Of a stretch of 60,733 nt of DNA, positions 44,010 through 52,401 are shown in pieces. Source of the DNA: JAVBQG01 sp031549185 (GTDB lineage Bacteria; Synergistota; Synergistia; Synergistales; Synergistaceae); the NCBI GenBank assembly GCA_031549185.1, contig JAVBQG010000050.1, positions 1 to 60,733 of the forward strand. Reading direction: 5' to 3'. The notes beneath the pieces are model-generated. The model ran no database searches. It was given only the letters and a program-made list of their open reading frames with translations, and was not told the origin of the DNA. Numbering within the stretch: position 1 is the first letter of the stretch; the number at the start of each line of letters is the position of its first letter. The translations under genes were made by a program, and so were the position numbers.

Positions 44010-44879
44010 ATGAACATCGATAAATGGAGGATGCTTTTGACGATTGCGGATTTTAAGACGTTGACGCGGACGGCGGAGGAGACGGGATATACGCAATCGG
44101 GCATCAGCAATATCATAAAGTCGCTTGAAGACGACGTCGGTTTTCCCCTGCTGCACCGCCTCCACAGGGGCGTAGCGCTTACGGCGGAAGCGCAGAGGCT
44201 CGTCCCGATCATCCGGGAGCTGGAGAATTGGAATGAACAGCTGCTTCAGGTCGCCTCGGAGATCAGAGGACTGGAGACGGGAACCGTGCGCGTCGCATCC
44301 GTGGCGAGCGTTTCGCTCAGTTGGCTGCCGAAAATATTCAAGCACTTTCAGACCGAGTACCCCAATATCGCAATCAAGCTGTACCAGAGCGGCGATCAGG
44401 AAGTGTTGAAATGGATGGAGGAGGGCCGGGTCGATCTGGCGTTCTGTTGCGATCAGCCCAGCATGGAATACGACTGGCTGCCGTTGATCGAAGACGAACT
44501 GGTGGCCGTGCTGCCGGAGGAACATCCGCTGGCGGAACGGCCGGCGTTTCCTTTGACCGCCTTCACGAACGCGCCTTTTGTGATGATGCCGGAAGACTAT
44601 CATCATGAGACGAAGTGTATTTTTGAAAAATTTCAGATTAAACCCAACATTCAATTCTCCGCCACGGACGACAATACAACGATCGCGATGGTGGAGGAGG
44701 GGTTGGGTCTGAGCATGCTTTCGAAAATTATTCTCGACGCCAACCCACATCGAAAAGTCAAATTTTTAAAACTGGATCCGCCCTGCCCTCGAACACTCGG
44801 CATCGCCTTGCGACCCCATCACAGGCACTCGCCCGCGACGGAAAAATTCATCGCGGTTTCGAAGGCGATCATGAAGTAA
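44010..44879 (+). CDS. LysR-family transcriptional regulator
   Basis: 289 residues from ATG 44010. The N-terminal winged helix (MNIDKWRMLLTIADFKTLTR, YTQSGISNIIKSLEDDVGF, LLHRLHRGVALT) and the C-terminal periplasmic-binding-like effector domain (VRVASVASVSLSWLPKIFKH) are typical. Divergent position to grdX-grdE-grdB makes it the likely regulator of the reductase operon, responding to an amino-acid-type effector. Confidence 0.93.
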   Translation: MNIDKWRMLLTIADFKTLTRTAEETGYTQSGISNIIKSLEDDVGFPLLHRLHRGVALTAEAQRLVPIIRELENWNEQLLQVASEIRGLETGTVRVASVASVSLSWLPKIFKHFQTEYPNIAIKLYQSGDQEVLKWMEEGRVDLAFCCDQPSMEYDWLPLIEDELVAVLPEEHPLAERPAFPLTAFTNAPFVMMPEDYHHETKCIFEKFQIKPNIQFSATDDNTTIAMVEEGLGLSMLSKIILDANPHRKVKFLKLDPPCPRTLGIALRPHHRHSPATEKFIAVSKAIMK

Positions 44880-44963
44880 TATAAAAAACCCCAGTTGTCG
44901 CCGGCATTGCAATGCTCGCGATCGAACCGGGGCGGTTGCCGTTCAAACGGTTTCCGTTCCACT

Positions 44964-45044
44964 TTACTGATGTCCGTCGAATTTCGCGACGTTGCCGGTG
45001 TTGATGATATCCAGCGAGCAATAGATCGCCTTGTCCATCTTCAT
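44964..45044 (-). CDS. Very small ORF after the PsuG-like fragment (doubtful)
   Basis: A 26-residue frame, MKMDKAIYCSLDIINTGNVA and six more residues, whose ATG overlaps the stop of the preceding fragment (ATGA) and has GGGGAGAGTAGGGG upstream. It may be a real coupled micro-ORF or debris from a truncated gene. No family recognised. Confidence 0.25.
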   Translation of the reverse strand: MKMDKAIYCSLDIINTGNVAKFDGHQ

Positions 45045-45376
45045 CCCCTACTCTCCCCGCTTCCGTCGATATCGCCGATGCCGCCCATGCCGGCCGTCAT
45101 GGCGATCGGAACCCCCATCTTCTGCGCCGCCGCCATGGTTCCGGAAGCCGTAAGCGCGCCGCTCATCTCCTCGGACAAAGCGGCCGGAAACATATTCCGA
45201 TCGATGCGGATCATCTCCCTTGCGCAACTGCGCGCAGGCAAATATTCCCGCAAAGTTCCCCGGCTGAGGACGCCTTTTTCGATCCAGACGAGTCGCTCCG
45301 TCTTCCAGGGCCAGAGCGCGAGAATATCCCGATCGGAAAGGGAAACCAGGCCATGCGTGAGCAATGCGGTCTCCAT
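45041..45376 (-). pseudogene. Truncated PsuG-like (pseudouridine-5'-phosphate glycosidase family) fragment
   Basis: About 111 residues from ATG 45376 (METALLTHGLVSLSDRDILA). ETALLTHGL corresponds to the PsuG ESTIISHG block, and GALTASGTMAAAQKMGVPIA followed by MTAGMGGIG to its ATTVASTM..TGGIGGV block. Full-length members have ~300 residues; here the frame stops just after that block, so the catalytic core is incomplete. The frame is open further upstream, but without homology. Probably decayed; a divergent short family cannot be excluded. Confidence 0.5.
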
Positions 45377-45500
45377 CAAAAAACCGCACACGATTCGAGT
45401 ACTTTTTATTTTGAGGCAGTACGCTGTCGAATTTTCACTGGAAGGAGAAGCGGCAGCAGTTGATTTTCGCAATATCGTCATGATATACTTCATTCGAGTC

Positions 45501-45520
45501 TTGTTAGTAAAATCTAACAA
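45501..45520. promoter_or_regulatory. Palindrome TTGTTAG-N6-CTAACAA
   Basis: A perfect 7-bp dyad with a 6-base centre, in the 341-base gene-free stretch 45377-45717. It shares GTTAG-N6-CTAAC with a second site at 45630. Such dyads resemble DtxR/MntR-type metalloregulator sites; the regulator is inferred. Confidence 0.5.
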
Positions 45521-45629
45521 AGGCTCGAGTGAAAAAAACCTGCCTGCCGTGCATCTTCTTGCGCGGGTTTCCGCTCGGAGGTGAAAGTGCCGTAGATATG
45601 GTCGTGCCGGAAATTTCGCGCTCGCCTTA

Positions 45630-45649
45630 AAGTTAGTTGATGCTAACTT
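45630..45649. promoter_or_regulatory. Palindrome AAGTTAG-N6-CTAACTT upstream of the DUF4198 gene
   Basis: A second perfect 7-bp dyad, 129 bases from the first, ending 68 bases before the DUF4198 start. The same GTTAG-N6-CTAAC core suggests one dimeric regulator binds both. Apart from these sites I see nothing else in 45377-45717. Confidence 0.55.
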
Positions 45650-45717
45650 CAACCACGAGAAAGACCCCCTCCCCGAATCTTTCTCGTCGCCCTCTACTCA
45701 TGCAAGGAGGAATTCAC

Positions 45718-46662
45718 ATGCACTGCGCAAAAAAACGACTCGGCGGTTTTCTGGCCGCGCTCTTTTTCTTCTCGATCGCGCTCCCGGCGGATCGAGCGGA
45801 GGCGCATTATCTGTCCTTCATCCCCTCCTCATCCACGACAAACGTCGGAGCCGAGCACACGGCGATACTCTCCTTCACGCACGTCTTCACCGAGCCTCAA
45901 TACTCGGCGACGTTCATGGGGCTGGATTCGTCCGTCTTCACGGCACACTTCCTCTACCGCGACGGCACGAAGAGCGCCTTTCCGGCCTTCACGGATTACA
46001 AGGATCCCAGAGGCGTGGAGACCGACGGTCTCAACGCGCATCTTTCGAAAAATACGCTGTCCCAAAGCGGCACCGTCATTCTGGACGGCAGATGCGACAT
46101 ACCGATGGGCCCGACCTCGCGCTACTTCGGCTACGCGAAGCAGATTCTCAACGCGGGCAAGGACAATTTTTCGACCAACGCCGTCGGTGGCGTCGGCGTC
46201 CTGGAGATCGTTCCGCAGAGCGACCTCTCCGCCGCGAAAGTGGGAGAGAGCATTCGCTTCAAGGCGCTCTTCAAGGGACAGCCGCTGAAAAACGCGACGG
46301 TCGAGTGGGCGGATGAAAGGGCCTCCGTCTTCATCGGCGACGAGGGACGGGAAAACCTCGCGCGCCTCGGAGAGACCGACGCAAACGGCGTCTTCGCCTT
46401 CGCGCCTCGGAACGCGGGGATGAGTTTTCTGGGCGTCATGTACGCAGTCTCGTCGGACGTGGCCGAGAGGGACACGGACTATTACAGCTGCGCATTGATC
46501 TTCGGCGCCTCTGCGAAGGCCACGTCCGACGACGAGAAGATCACAAGCGGCGGGAGCAGCGGCTGCAACACCGGCTTCTCCTGGTTCTTCCTGCTCGGGG
46601 CCATCGCGCTGGTCGGCGGGGGTATCGAACGGAGGATTTTCCCCAAGTACACAAGATCCTGA
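45718..46662 (+). CDS. DUF4198 exported protein with Synergist-CTERM tail
   Basis: 314 residues from ATG 45718 (AAGGAGG upstream). Signal peptide FLAALFFFSIALPADRAEAH, so the mature protein begins with His (AHYLSFIP), a feature shared with NikK-like metal-binding DUF4198 proteins. The domain has LSFTHVFTEPQYS and an Ig-like C-terminal part (LKNATVEWADERASVFIG, ETDANGVFAFAPRNAGMS). It ends in GGSSGCNTG, a hydrophobic helix and basic residues: a Synergist-type sorting tail. With the ABC exporters and the Nik-type importer downstream, a metal-handling role is likely. Confidence 0.82.
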   Translation: MHCAKKRLGGFLAALFFFSIALPADRAEAHYLSFIPSSSTTNVGAEHTAILSFTHVFTEPQYSATFMGLDSSVFTAHFLYRDGTKSAFPAFTDYKDPRGVETDGLNAHLSKNTLSQSGTVILDGRCDIPMGPTSRYFGYAKQILNAGKDNFSTNAVGGVGVLEIVPQSDLSAAKVGESIRFKALFKGQPLKNATVEWADERASVFIGDEGRENLARLGETDANGVFAFAPRNAGMSFLGVMYAVSSDVAERDTDYYSCALIFGASAKATSDDEKITSGGSSGCNTGFSWFFLLGAIALVGGGIERRIFPKYTRS

Positions 46663-46677
46663 TTTCACACCGAAAAA

Positions 46678-46707
46678 CGCGCGGGAGCATCGACAAGCCC
46701 CCGCGCG
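46678..46707 (+). terminator. Hairpin after the DUF4198 gene
   Basis: Perfect 8-bp stem CGCGCGGG / CCCGCGCG with a 14-base loop, 16 bases past the stop, followed by ATATTCTCATT. The T tract is weak, so termination may be partial. Confidence 0.6.
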
Positions 46708-46716
46708 ATATTCTCA

Positions 46717-46811
46717 TTCCAATTCTAAATCAACGCTACGCGTTGGGCGCGGCACAAAACGCCTCGCAAATTCCGGTTCTAAATAACGATGGGGCGTTTG
46801 ATTTAGAACCT
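46717..46811. repeat. Small TTCTAAAT-containing inverted/direct repeat
   Basis: TTCTAAATCAACGC (46723-46736) faces GGCGTTTGATTTAGAA (46793-46808), and a direct third copy TTCCGGTTCTAAATAACG lies between. It fills most of the gap between the DUF4198 gene and the first ABC exporter. A related GATTTAGAATC occurs near 13464. Confidence 0.5.
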
Positions 46812-46842
46812 GAATCACAAAGGCCCGAAGGAGGGGCCGAAA

Positions 46843-48702
46843 ATGAAAGGCTATCGTAAAACAGGCGTCTTCCGGCTGCTCGAAATCGCCGGTGAAAAGC
46901 GAACCCTTCTGACGCTCTCCGCCGTCATGTCCTGCGCCGGCTCCCTGCTGCAGCTTCTCCCGTATCTCTCCGCCTACTTCGTCCTGACGGAAGTATTGCA
47001 ATACCGGACGACGCCGGCGGCCTTCGACAGAAATACGCTGGTATTCTGGTCGTGGGTCGCGGGTGTGTCCATGATCGCCTCTCTCGTTTTTACCTATCTG
47101 GCCGGCATCTGCAGCCACATCGCCGCTTTCAGGATACTGTACGGACTTCGGATTCGGCTCGCCGAGCATATCGGCAGGCTTCCGCTTGGTTTTTTGAGCG
47201 CCACCTCGACGGGGGCGATCAAGAAAGTGCTGGAGACGAACGTCGAAAAAATCGAAAATTTCGTGGCTCACGGCATACCGGATTGCGTCGGCTCGCTCGC
47301 GATGACGGTCTTTATCGGAGCCGGACTCTTTTCCATAGACTGGAGGCTCGCCCTCGTCGCACTGCTGCCGCTTGCAGTTGCCTGGTTTCTTCTGCTCCGC
47401 ATCGTAGGCGGCGGCAAATCGGAGGATTTCGTCCGCCAGTATCAGGACGCGATGGAGCGGATGAGCGCCTCGGCCGTTCAATTTATCCGCGGTATGCCCG
47501 CCATCAAGACATTCGGACAGACCGTCCGTTCGTTCCGCAGCTTTCACGGCGATATCGTCAAGTACCGGGATTTTGCCATCATGCTCACGCTCGTCTGGCA
47601 GAACGGTTTTGTCGGCATGCAGGTGATTCTCGCCTCCGTCGCGGCGTTCATCCTGCCTGCCGGGTTGCTGCTTCTGCACGGTTACGGCGATCCGGCCCAG
47701 GCCGCCGCCTTCGTCATGACGCTGCTGCTTGCCCTGATCGTGGCCCCCGGCATCACGACCCCTTTCACGAACGCCATGATGACGGCGCTCTCCATGAACA
47801 GGATCACCGAGGGCGTCTCCCGTATCGACGCCATTTTCGCCACGCCTCCGCTCCGGGAACCGAGAGAGAGCGACGTGAGAATCCCCAGGGCGTTCGACGT
47901 CGCGTTCGAGCACGTTTCCTTTGCCTACGTCGGTTCGGAGGAAGCCGGGGAAAATTTCCGGCGGCCCTACGCCCTCCAGAACGTCTCCTTCACGGCGCGC
48001 GAGCGTAGAATCACGGCGCTCGTCGGTCCGTCAGGCTCCGGCAAATCCACCGTCGCGCACCTCATCCCGAGGTTCTGGGAGATACTGGACGGTTCCATCC
48101 GCTTCGGAGGCGTCGACATTCGGAACATCCCCACCCCTACCCTTATGGAATCCGTATCGTTTGTCTTTCAGGACACGTTCATGCTTCAGGACACGATCTG
48201 CGAGAATATCCGCGTCGGGAAATCGGACGCTTCGCAAGAGGAGATCGTGAGGGCCGCCAAGGCGGCACAATGCCACGATTTCATCGAGCGCCTGCCCCAT
48301 GGTTACGATACCAAGATCGGCGAAGGGGGCGTCTGCCTCTCCAGCGGCGAGGAGCAGCGCGTCGCGGTTGCGAGAGCGATTCTGAAGAACGCGCCGATTC
48401 TCGTGCTTGACGAGGCCACCGCCTTTGCCGATCCCGAGAACGAACACCGCATGCACGCTGCTCTACGCGAGCTGATGAAGGGCAAGACGGTCATCGTCAT
48501 CGCCCACAGGTTGCAGTCGATCAAGAATGCCGACCAGATCCTCGTCTTCAAGGACGGCCGCATCGAAGAGCGGGGCAGGCACGAAGAGCTGCTTCTGCAG
48601 GAGGGCATCTATTACCGCATGTGGGAGGCGTGTATGGATATAGAGAGCTGGACGCTCGATCATAGGGAACGCCTGCAGGCGAATGCGAGGTGTTCGGCAT
48701 GA
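46843..48702 (+). CDS. ABC half-exporter (TMD-NBD), first of a pair
   Basis: 619 residues: six hydrophobic segments in the first ~320, then a nucleotide-binding domain. Walker A GPSGSGKST, Q-loop FVFQDTFMLQD, Walker B LVLDEATAFAD with the catalytic Glu and H-loop VIAHRL are intact. The ABC signature is LSSGE rather than LSGGQ. It pairs with the next ORF (ATGA overlap) as a heterodimeric type IV exporter of the siderophore/peptide kind (YbtPQ/IrtAB-like arrangement). Position between a DUF4198 gene and a metal importer suggests metallophore or cofactor traffic. Confidence 0.88.
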   Translation: MKGYRKTGVFRLLEIAGEKRTLLTLSAVMSCAGSLLQLLPYLSAYFVLTEVLQYRTTPAAFDRNTLVFWSWVAGVSMIASLVFTYLAGICSHIAAFRILYGLRIRLAEHIGRLPLGFLSATSTGAIKKVLETNVEKIENFVAHGIPDCVGSLAMTVFIGAGLFSIDWRLALVALLPLAVAWFLLLRIVGGGKSEDFVRQYQDAMERMSASAVQFIRGMPAIKTFGQTVRSFRSFHGDIVKYRDFAIMLTLVWQNGFVGMQVILASVAAFILPAGLLLLHGYGDPAQAAAFVMTLLLALIVAPGITTPFTNAMMTALSMNRITEGVSRIDAIFATPPLREPRESDVRIPRAFDVAFEHVSFAYVGSEEAGENFRRPYALQNVSFTARERRITALVGPSGSGKSTVAHLIPRFWEILDGSIRFGGVDIRNIPTPTLMESVSFVFQDTFMLQDTICENIRVGKSDASQEEIVRAAKAAQCHDFIERLPHGYDTKIGEGGVCLSSGEEQRVAVARAILKNAPILVLDEATAFADPENEHRMHAALRELMKGKTVIVIAHRLQSIKNADQILVFKDGRIEERGRHEELLLQEGIYYRMWEACMDIESWTLDHRERLQANARCSA

Positions 48703-50435
48703 GGCGGATTCTGGCACATCTGTCGATGGGGAACCCCGCGAGGCTCATGGAACCTGCCATCAAGGCGACGCTGGCAAACCTGGTCAATCTCGTTCCGTTT
48801 GTCATCCTGTTGCGCGTCGTCGCCCATCTCGTGGACGCGATAACCGGAGGCTCGGCCGGTTTCGACTGGCACTTTCTTTGGTCGGCGTGGCTCTCGATGT
48901 GTGCGTGGGCGCTCGTCATGTTCCTCGCAGGACGCGCGGCGTACCGGAGCGAATTCCTGAGCGCGTATGAGGTCTCGGCGGACGGACGCACCGCACTGGC
49001 GGAACACATTCGAAAATTGCCGCTCGGATATTTCGCGTCGCGCGATCCGGGCGATCTGACCAACATGATGGTGACGGACTTCGCGTCCGTCGAGGAAGCG
49101 ATCTCCCACTACGCGCCGCAGCTGATCGCCGCGAGTGTCATGCCTCTTCTTGCCTTTGCCGGACTTTCTTTTCTCGACTGGCGCATGGCGCTCGCGATGT
49201 TCGCCCCTCTGCCGATCGCGCTGCTCGTCCTTCTGTCCTCGAATCGATTGTTCCGGATCCTCAGCATCCGGCATCTGGCGGCGAAGGCGGACGCTGCCAA
49301 TCGTCTTCAGGAATACCTGAGCGGCATCAAGGTCATGAAGGCGCACAGCTTGCTGGGAGCCCGATTCTCGAGACTCGAATTGTCGTTCCGGCATCTGATG
49401 CGGGAAAGCGTCAGGATCGAGGCCATCAGCGGCCCTCTCGTCCTCTCTGCCATTGCCTGCATGCGGGCCGGACTGCCGCTCATGATCGTCGTAGGAGCCC
49501 CTCTGCTGGCTGGCGGCTCGCTCTCCGTGGTCGACTTCGTCACCTTCCTGATCATCGGGACGAGGGTATACGATCCGCTCTCCGCCGCCATGATCTGGTA
49601 TGCGCTTCTTCGCTATTCGGAGCTCGCGGGAGAGCGAATCCTCTCGCTCATGAGAGAACCGGTTCAAGAGGGCGGCGAGATCCCCGCAAGAGGCGCCGCA
49701 GCCCGCATCGCCTTCGAAAACGTCAGCTTCGCCTATGGGGAAGAGCCCGTGTTAAACGATGTGTCGATCTCCTTCGAACCAGGGGAATTGACCGCGCTGG
49801 TAGGGCCTTCGGGGGGAGGAAAATCGACGCTGACGAAGCTAGCCGCCCGATTTTACGACCCCGTCTCCGGACGCGTGACCTTCAGAGGCCGCGACGCCAG
49901 GACACTGGCGCCGGAAGCGCTGCTGAAGAACGTCTCGATCGTCTTTCAGGACGTCTACCTCTTTCAGGACACGGTGGTAAGCAACATTCGCTACGGAAAG
50001 ATGGACGCAACCGACGAAGAGGTCCGTTCCGCCGCCGAAGCCGCCTGCTGCGCGGAATTCATCGAACAGCTCCCGCAGGGCTACGATACGATGATCGGGG
50101 AGGGGGGCTGCACGCTCTCGGGAGGCGAGAAACAGAGAATCTCGATCGCGAGGGCCCTCCTCAAGAACGCCCCCGTCGTGTTGCTCGACGAGGCGACGGC
50201 GTCGCTCGATCCCGAGAACGAACGATCCGTACAAAAGGCCATCGACAGCCTCACGGAGGGGCGCACCGTCGTCGTGATCGCGCATAAACTCAAGACCATC
50301 GCCGGCGCGGACAAAATCATCGTCGTGGACAGGGGAATCGTCGAACAGGGCAGGCATGAGGAACTGCTCGAAAAAGAAGGGCTGTACGCTCACCTGTGGA
50401 AGATTCAGCAGGAGGCTTCGGCTTGGAGCGTGTGA
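48699..50435 (+). CDS. ABC half-exporter (TMD-NBD), second of a pair
   Basis: 578 residues from ATG 48699, which has GAGGTG upstream and overlaps the previous stop (ATGA). Membrane domain with IRKLPLGYFASRDPGDLTN, then an NBD with Walker A GPSGGGKST, consensus signature LSGGEKQR, Walker B VLLDEATASLD and H-loop VIAHKL. With its partner it forms one consensus and one deviating ATP site, common in heterodimeric exporters. Only 23 bases separate it from the next promoter. Confidence 0.9.
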   Translation: MRRILAHLSMGNPARLMEPAIKATLANLVNLVPFVILLRVVAHLVDAITGGSAGFDWHFLWSAWLSMCAWALVMFLAGRAAYRSEFLSAYEVSADGRTALAEHIRKLPLGYFASRDPGDLTNMMVTDFASVEEAISHYAPQLIAASVMPLLAFAGLSFLDWRMALAMFAPLPIALLVLLSSNRLFRILSIRHLAAKADAANRLQEYLSGIKVMKAHSLLGARFSRLELSFRHLMRESVRIEAISGPLVLSAIACMRAGLPLMIVVGAPLLAGGSLSVVDFVTFLIIGTRVYDPLSAAMIWYALLRYSELAGERILSLMREPVQEGGEIPARGAAARIAFENVSFAYGEEPVLNDVSISFEPGELTALVGPSGGGKSTLTKLAARFYDPVSGRVTFRGRDARTLAPEALLKNVSIVFQDVYLFQDTVVSNIRYGKMDATDEEVRSAAEAACCAEFIEQLPQGYDTMIGEGGCTLSGGEKQRISIARALLKNAPVVLLDEATASLDPENERSVQKAIDSLTEGRTVVVIAHKLKTIAGADKIIVVDRGIVEQGRHEELLEKEGLYAHLWKIQQEASAWSV

Positions 50436-50458
50436 GAAGAATGTTCTTTTCCCATAAT

Positions 50459-50487
50459 TTTACATCGGGTTGGAATTGAACTATAAT
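50459..50487 (+). promoter_or_regulatory. Sigma-70-type promoter for the nik-like operon
   Basis: TTTACA (50459-50464), a 17-base spacer and a perfect TATAAT (50482-50487), directly ahead of the cobalamin riboswitch. Confidence 0.7.
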
Positions 50488-50490
50488 CCA

Positions 50491-50630
50491 AACTGTCGAT
50501 GACAGGAATCCGGTGAGAATCCGGAGCGGCCCCGCCACTGTAACCGGGACGAAACCGCATACGCCACTGACCGAGGGTCGGGAAGGCGCGGGAGTAGGAC
50601 GAACGGGAGTCAGGAGACTGGTTCGACGTT
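50491..50630 (+). promoter_or_regulatory. Cobalamin riboswitch
   Basis: Conserved B12 blocks occur in order: GGTGAGAATCCGGAGC, GGCCCCGCCACTGTAACC and the B12 box AGTCAGGAGAC. It lies at the 5' end of the nik-like operon transcript and is followed by a strong terminator, so adenosylcobalamin or a related corrinoid should repress metal import. Confidence 0.95.
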
Positions 50631-50696
50631 TTGGCAGAAACACTCCCGCGCGGGCGGGTACTGCTGCGATAGCCGGTTTTTCGATTCCGCTATGGT

Positions 50697-50731
50697 ATGG
50701 GTACCGCCGTGAGGTGGTGCCCATTTTTTTG
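50697..50731 (+). terminator. Riboswitch expression-platform terminator
   Basis: ATGGGTACCGCC-GTGA-GGTGGTGCCCAT forms a 12-bp stem (two G-T pairs) followed by seven Ts, 32 bases before the first NikA-like gene. The stem starts with ATG but this is not the gene start. Confidence 0.9.
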
Positions 50732-50762
50732 TCACCATAAAACGAAAGAGAGGTTTTTTATC

Positions 50763-52391
50763 ATGGAGATCGAAAAAAAGAAAAGGTTCGTTATCGCAAA
50801 GGTTTTACCTGTTTTGCTCGCACTGTTGCTCGCGTTTTCCGGAGCCGCACTGGCGGCTAACCGCGTCACGCTCAACTTCGCCTGGGACCGCAACCTCGGG
50901 CCGATGAACCCGCATATGTACATGCCGAACCAGATGATCGGCCAGACGATGATCTACGAGCCTCTTGTGCAATGCGAAGAGAGCGGCAACATCAAACCGT
51001 GGCTTGCCCAGAGCTGGGATATTTCGAAGGACGGCAGGGTCTATACGTTCAAACTGCGCAGGGATGTCAAATTTTCCGACGGCAGCACTTTTACCGCGAA
51101 GGTGGTGGCGAAGAATTTCGACGCCGTCATGGGCAACGCCAAGCGGCACGAATGGATGGAGCTCATCGGCAAAATCGACTCCTGGAGGGCGACTGACAAC
51201 TACACCTTCGAACTCAAGTTGAAAAAACCGTACGCGGCGACACTGGAAAATCTCTCGCTCGTGCGCCCATTGCGCTTTCTGGGACTCGCCGGTTTCCCCG
51301 ACGACGGAAAGACGCAGGATAGCATCAAGAAACCGATCGGGACGGGACCGTGGGTGCTGAAGGAGACGGTCATGGGGGACTACGACCTCTTCGAGCGCAA
51401 CGAGCACTACTGGGGCAAAAAGCCCGCCTTCCGGCAGGTGAAGATCAAGGTGATCCCGGAACCGCAATCCCGCGTCGTTGCCCTGGAGACGGGCGCGATC
51501 GACGTTATCCTGTCCGCGGGCACGGGAGCGGGCGCGATCACGATCAGCTTCGAGGAGTTCGAGCGGCTTCGCACGGATGGAGGGAAATACACGACGTATC
51601 TCTCATCCCCGCGTTATACGCAGGGTTTCGCCGTCAACTCGAATCGCAAGCCCACGAACGAGTTGTCCGTGCGGCGCGCCATACAGCATGCGGTGGACAC
51701 GGGTTCGTTCAGTAAACACGTGATGCTGGGGATCGAGCCGCCGGCGAGGACCCTCTTCTCGAAGGAGACGCGCTACTGCAACGTGCCGCTCAAACCCTAC
51801 GCGCTCGACCGCAAACTCGCCGCCAAACTGCTCGACGATGCTGGCTGGAAACTCCCCGCGGGCGGAAAAATCCGCGAGAAGAACGGCGAGAAACTCGCCG
51901 TGGACATCCATTTCATCGGCACGCACTATTTCCATAAGACGGCGGCGGCAGCCATTCAGGGAGATCTGCAGAAGGTCGGCATCCAGGCGAACCTGATCGT
52001 CGACGAGGCTAATATCTTCTTCGGCATGGGGCAGTCGGGCAATTTCAACCTCGCCTACGTCGAGACGTGGGGCGTTCCCAGCGATCCGCTCGATTTTCTC
52101 TCGTCGGTGCGCGCGCCGCAGGGTGTTCTCTCTTGTGCGCGCCTGGGCCTGCCCATGAAGGACGCGCTCGACAAGACGATCGACGACCTGATGAACTCCA
52201 GCGCGAAGGCCGACACGCAGAAGCTGACACACGAGGTTCTGAAGACGATACACGAGCAGGCGATTTTTCTCCCCGTCTCGATGAGCGTCGGCATTGCCGT
52301 TCACAAGAAGGACAGGATCGAGGGCATTCGCTTCATGCCCCTTCGCAACGAGATTGACTTCGCTTCTATGAAACCGGGCAAGGCGTTTTAG
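50763..52391 (+). CDS. NikA-like metal/oligopeptide ABC substrate-binding protein 1
   Basis: 542 residues from ATG 50763 (GAGAGG upstream). Signal peptide ending LAFSGAALAA. Strong NikA-type blocks: LGPMNPHMYMPNQMIGQTMI, LRRDVKFSDGSTFTAK, PIGTGPWVLKE and FERNEHYWGKKPAFRQVK. At the place of the E. coli NikA nickel-site His (FHRTWGAP) it has YVETWGVP, so nickel-histidine binding is not conserved. Under a cobalamin riboswitch, cobalt is the most likely cargo, perhaps chelated. It is followed 10 bases later by a paralogue. Confidence 0.88.
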   Translation: MEIEKKKRFVIAKVLPVLLALLLAFSGAALAANRVTLNFAWDRNLGPMNPHMYMPNQMIGQTMIYEPLVQCEESGNIKPWLAQSWDISKDGRVYTFKLRRDVKFSDGSTFTAKVVAKNFDAVMGNAKRHEWMELIGKIDSWRATDNYTFELKLKKPYAATLENLSLVRPLRFLGLAGFPDDGKTQDSIKKPIGTGPWVLKETVMGDYDLFERNEHYWGKKPAFRQVKIKVIPEPQSRVVALETGAIDVILSAGTGAGAITISFEEFERLRTDGGKYTTYLSSPRYTQGFAVNSNRKPTNELSVRRAIQHAVDTGSFSKHVMLGIEPPARTLFSKETRYCNVPLKPYALDRKLAAKLLDDAGWKLPAGGKIREKNGEKLAVDIHFIGTHYFHKTAAAAIQGDLQKVGIQANLIVDEANIFFGMGQSGNFNLAYVETWGVPSDPLDFLSSVRAPQGVLSCARLGLPMKDALDKTIDDLMNSSAKADTQKLTHEVLKTIHEQAIFLPVSMSVGIAVHKKDRIEGIRFMPLRNEIDFASMKPGKAF

Positions 52392-52401
52392 GGGGACCCG
52401 G

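Noticed and set aside
50697..50699. ATG 50697 as start of the first NikA-like protein
   Set aside because: It lies in the terminator stem of the cobalamin riboswitch; ATG 50763 has a ribosome site and begins a proper signal peptide.
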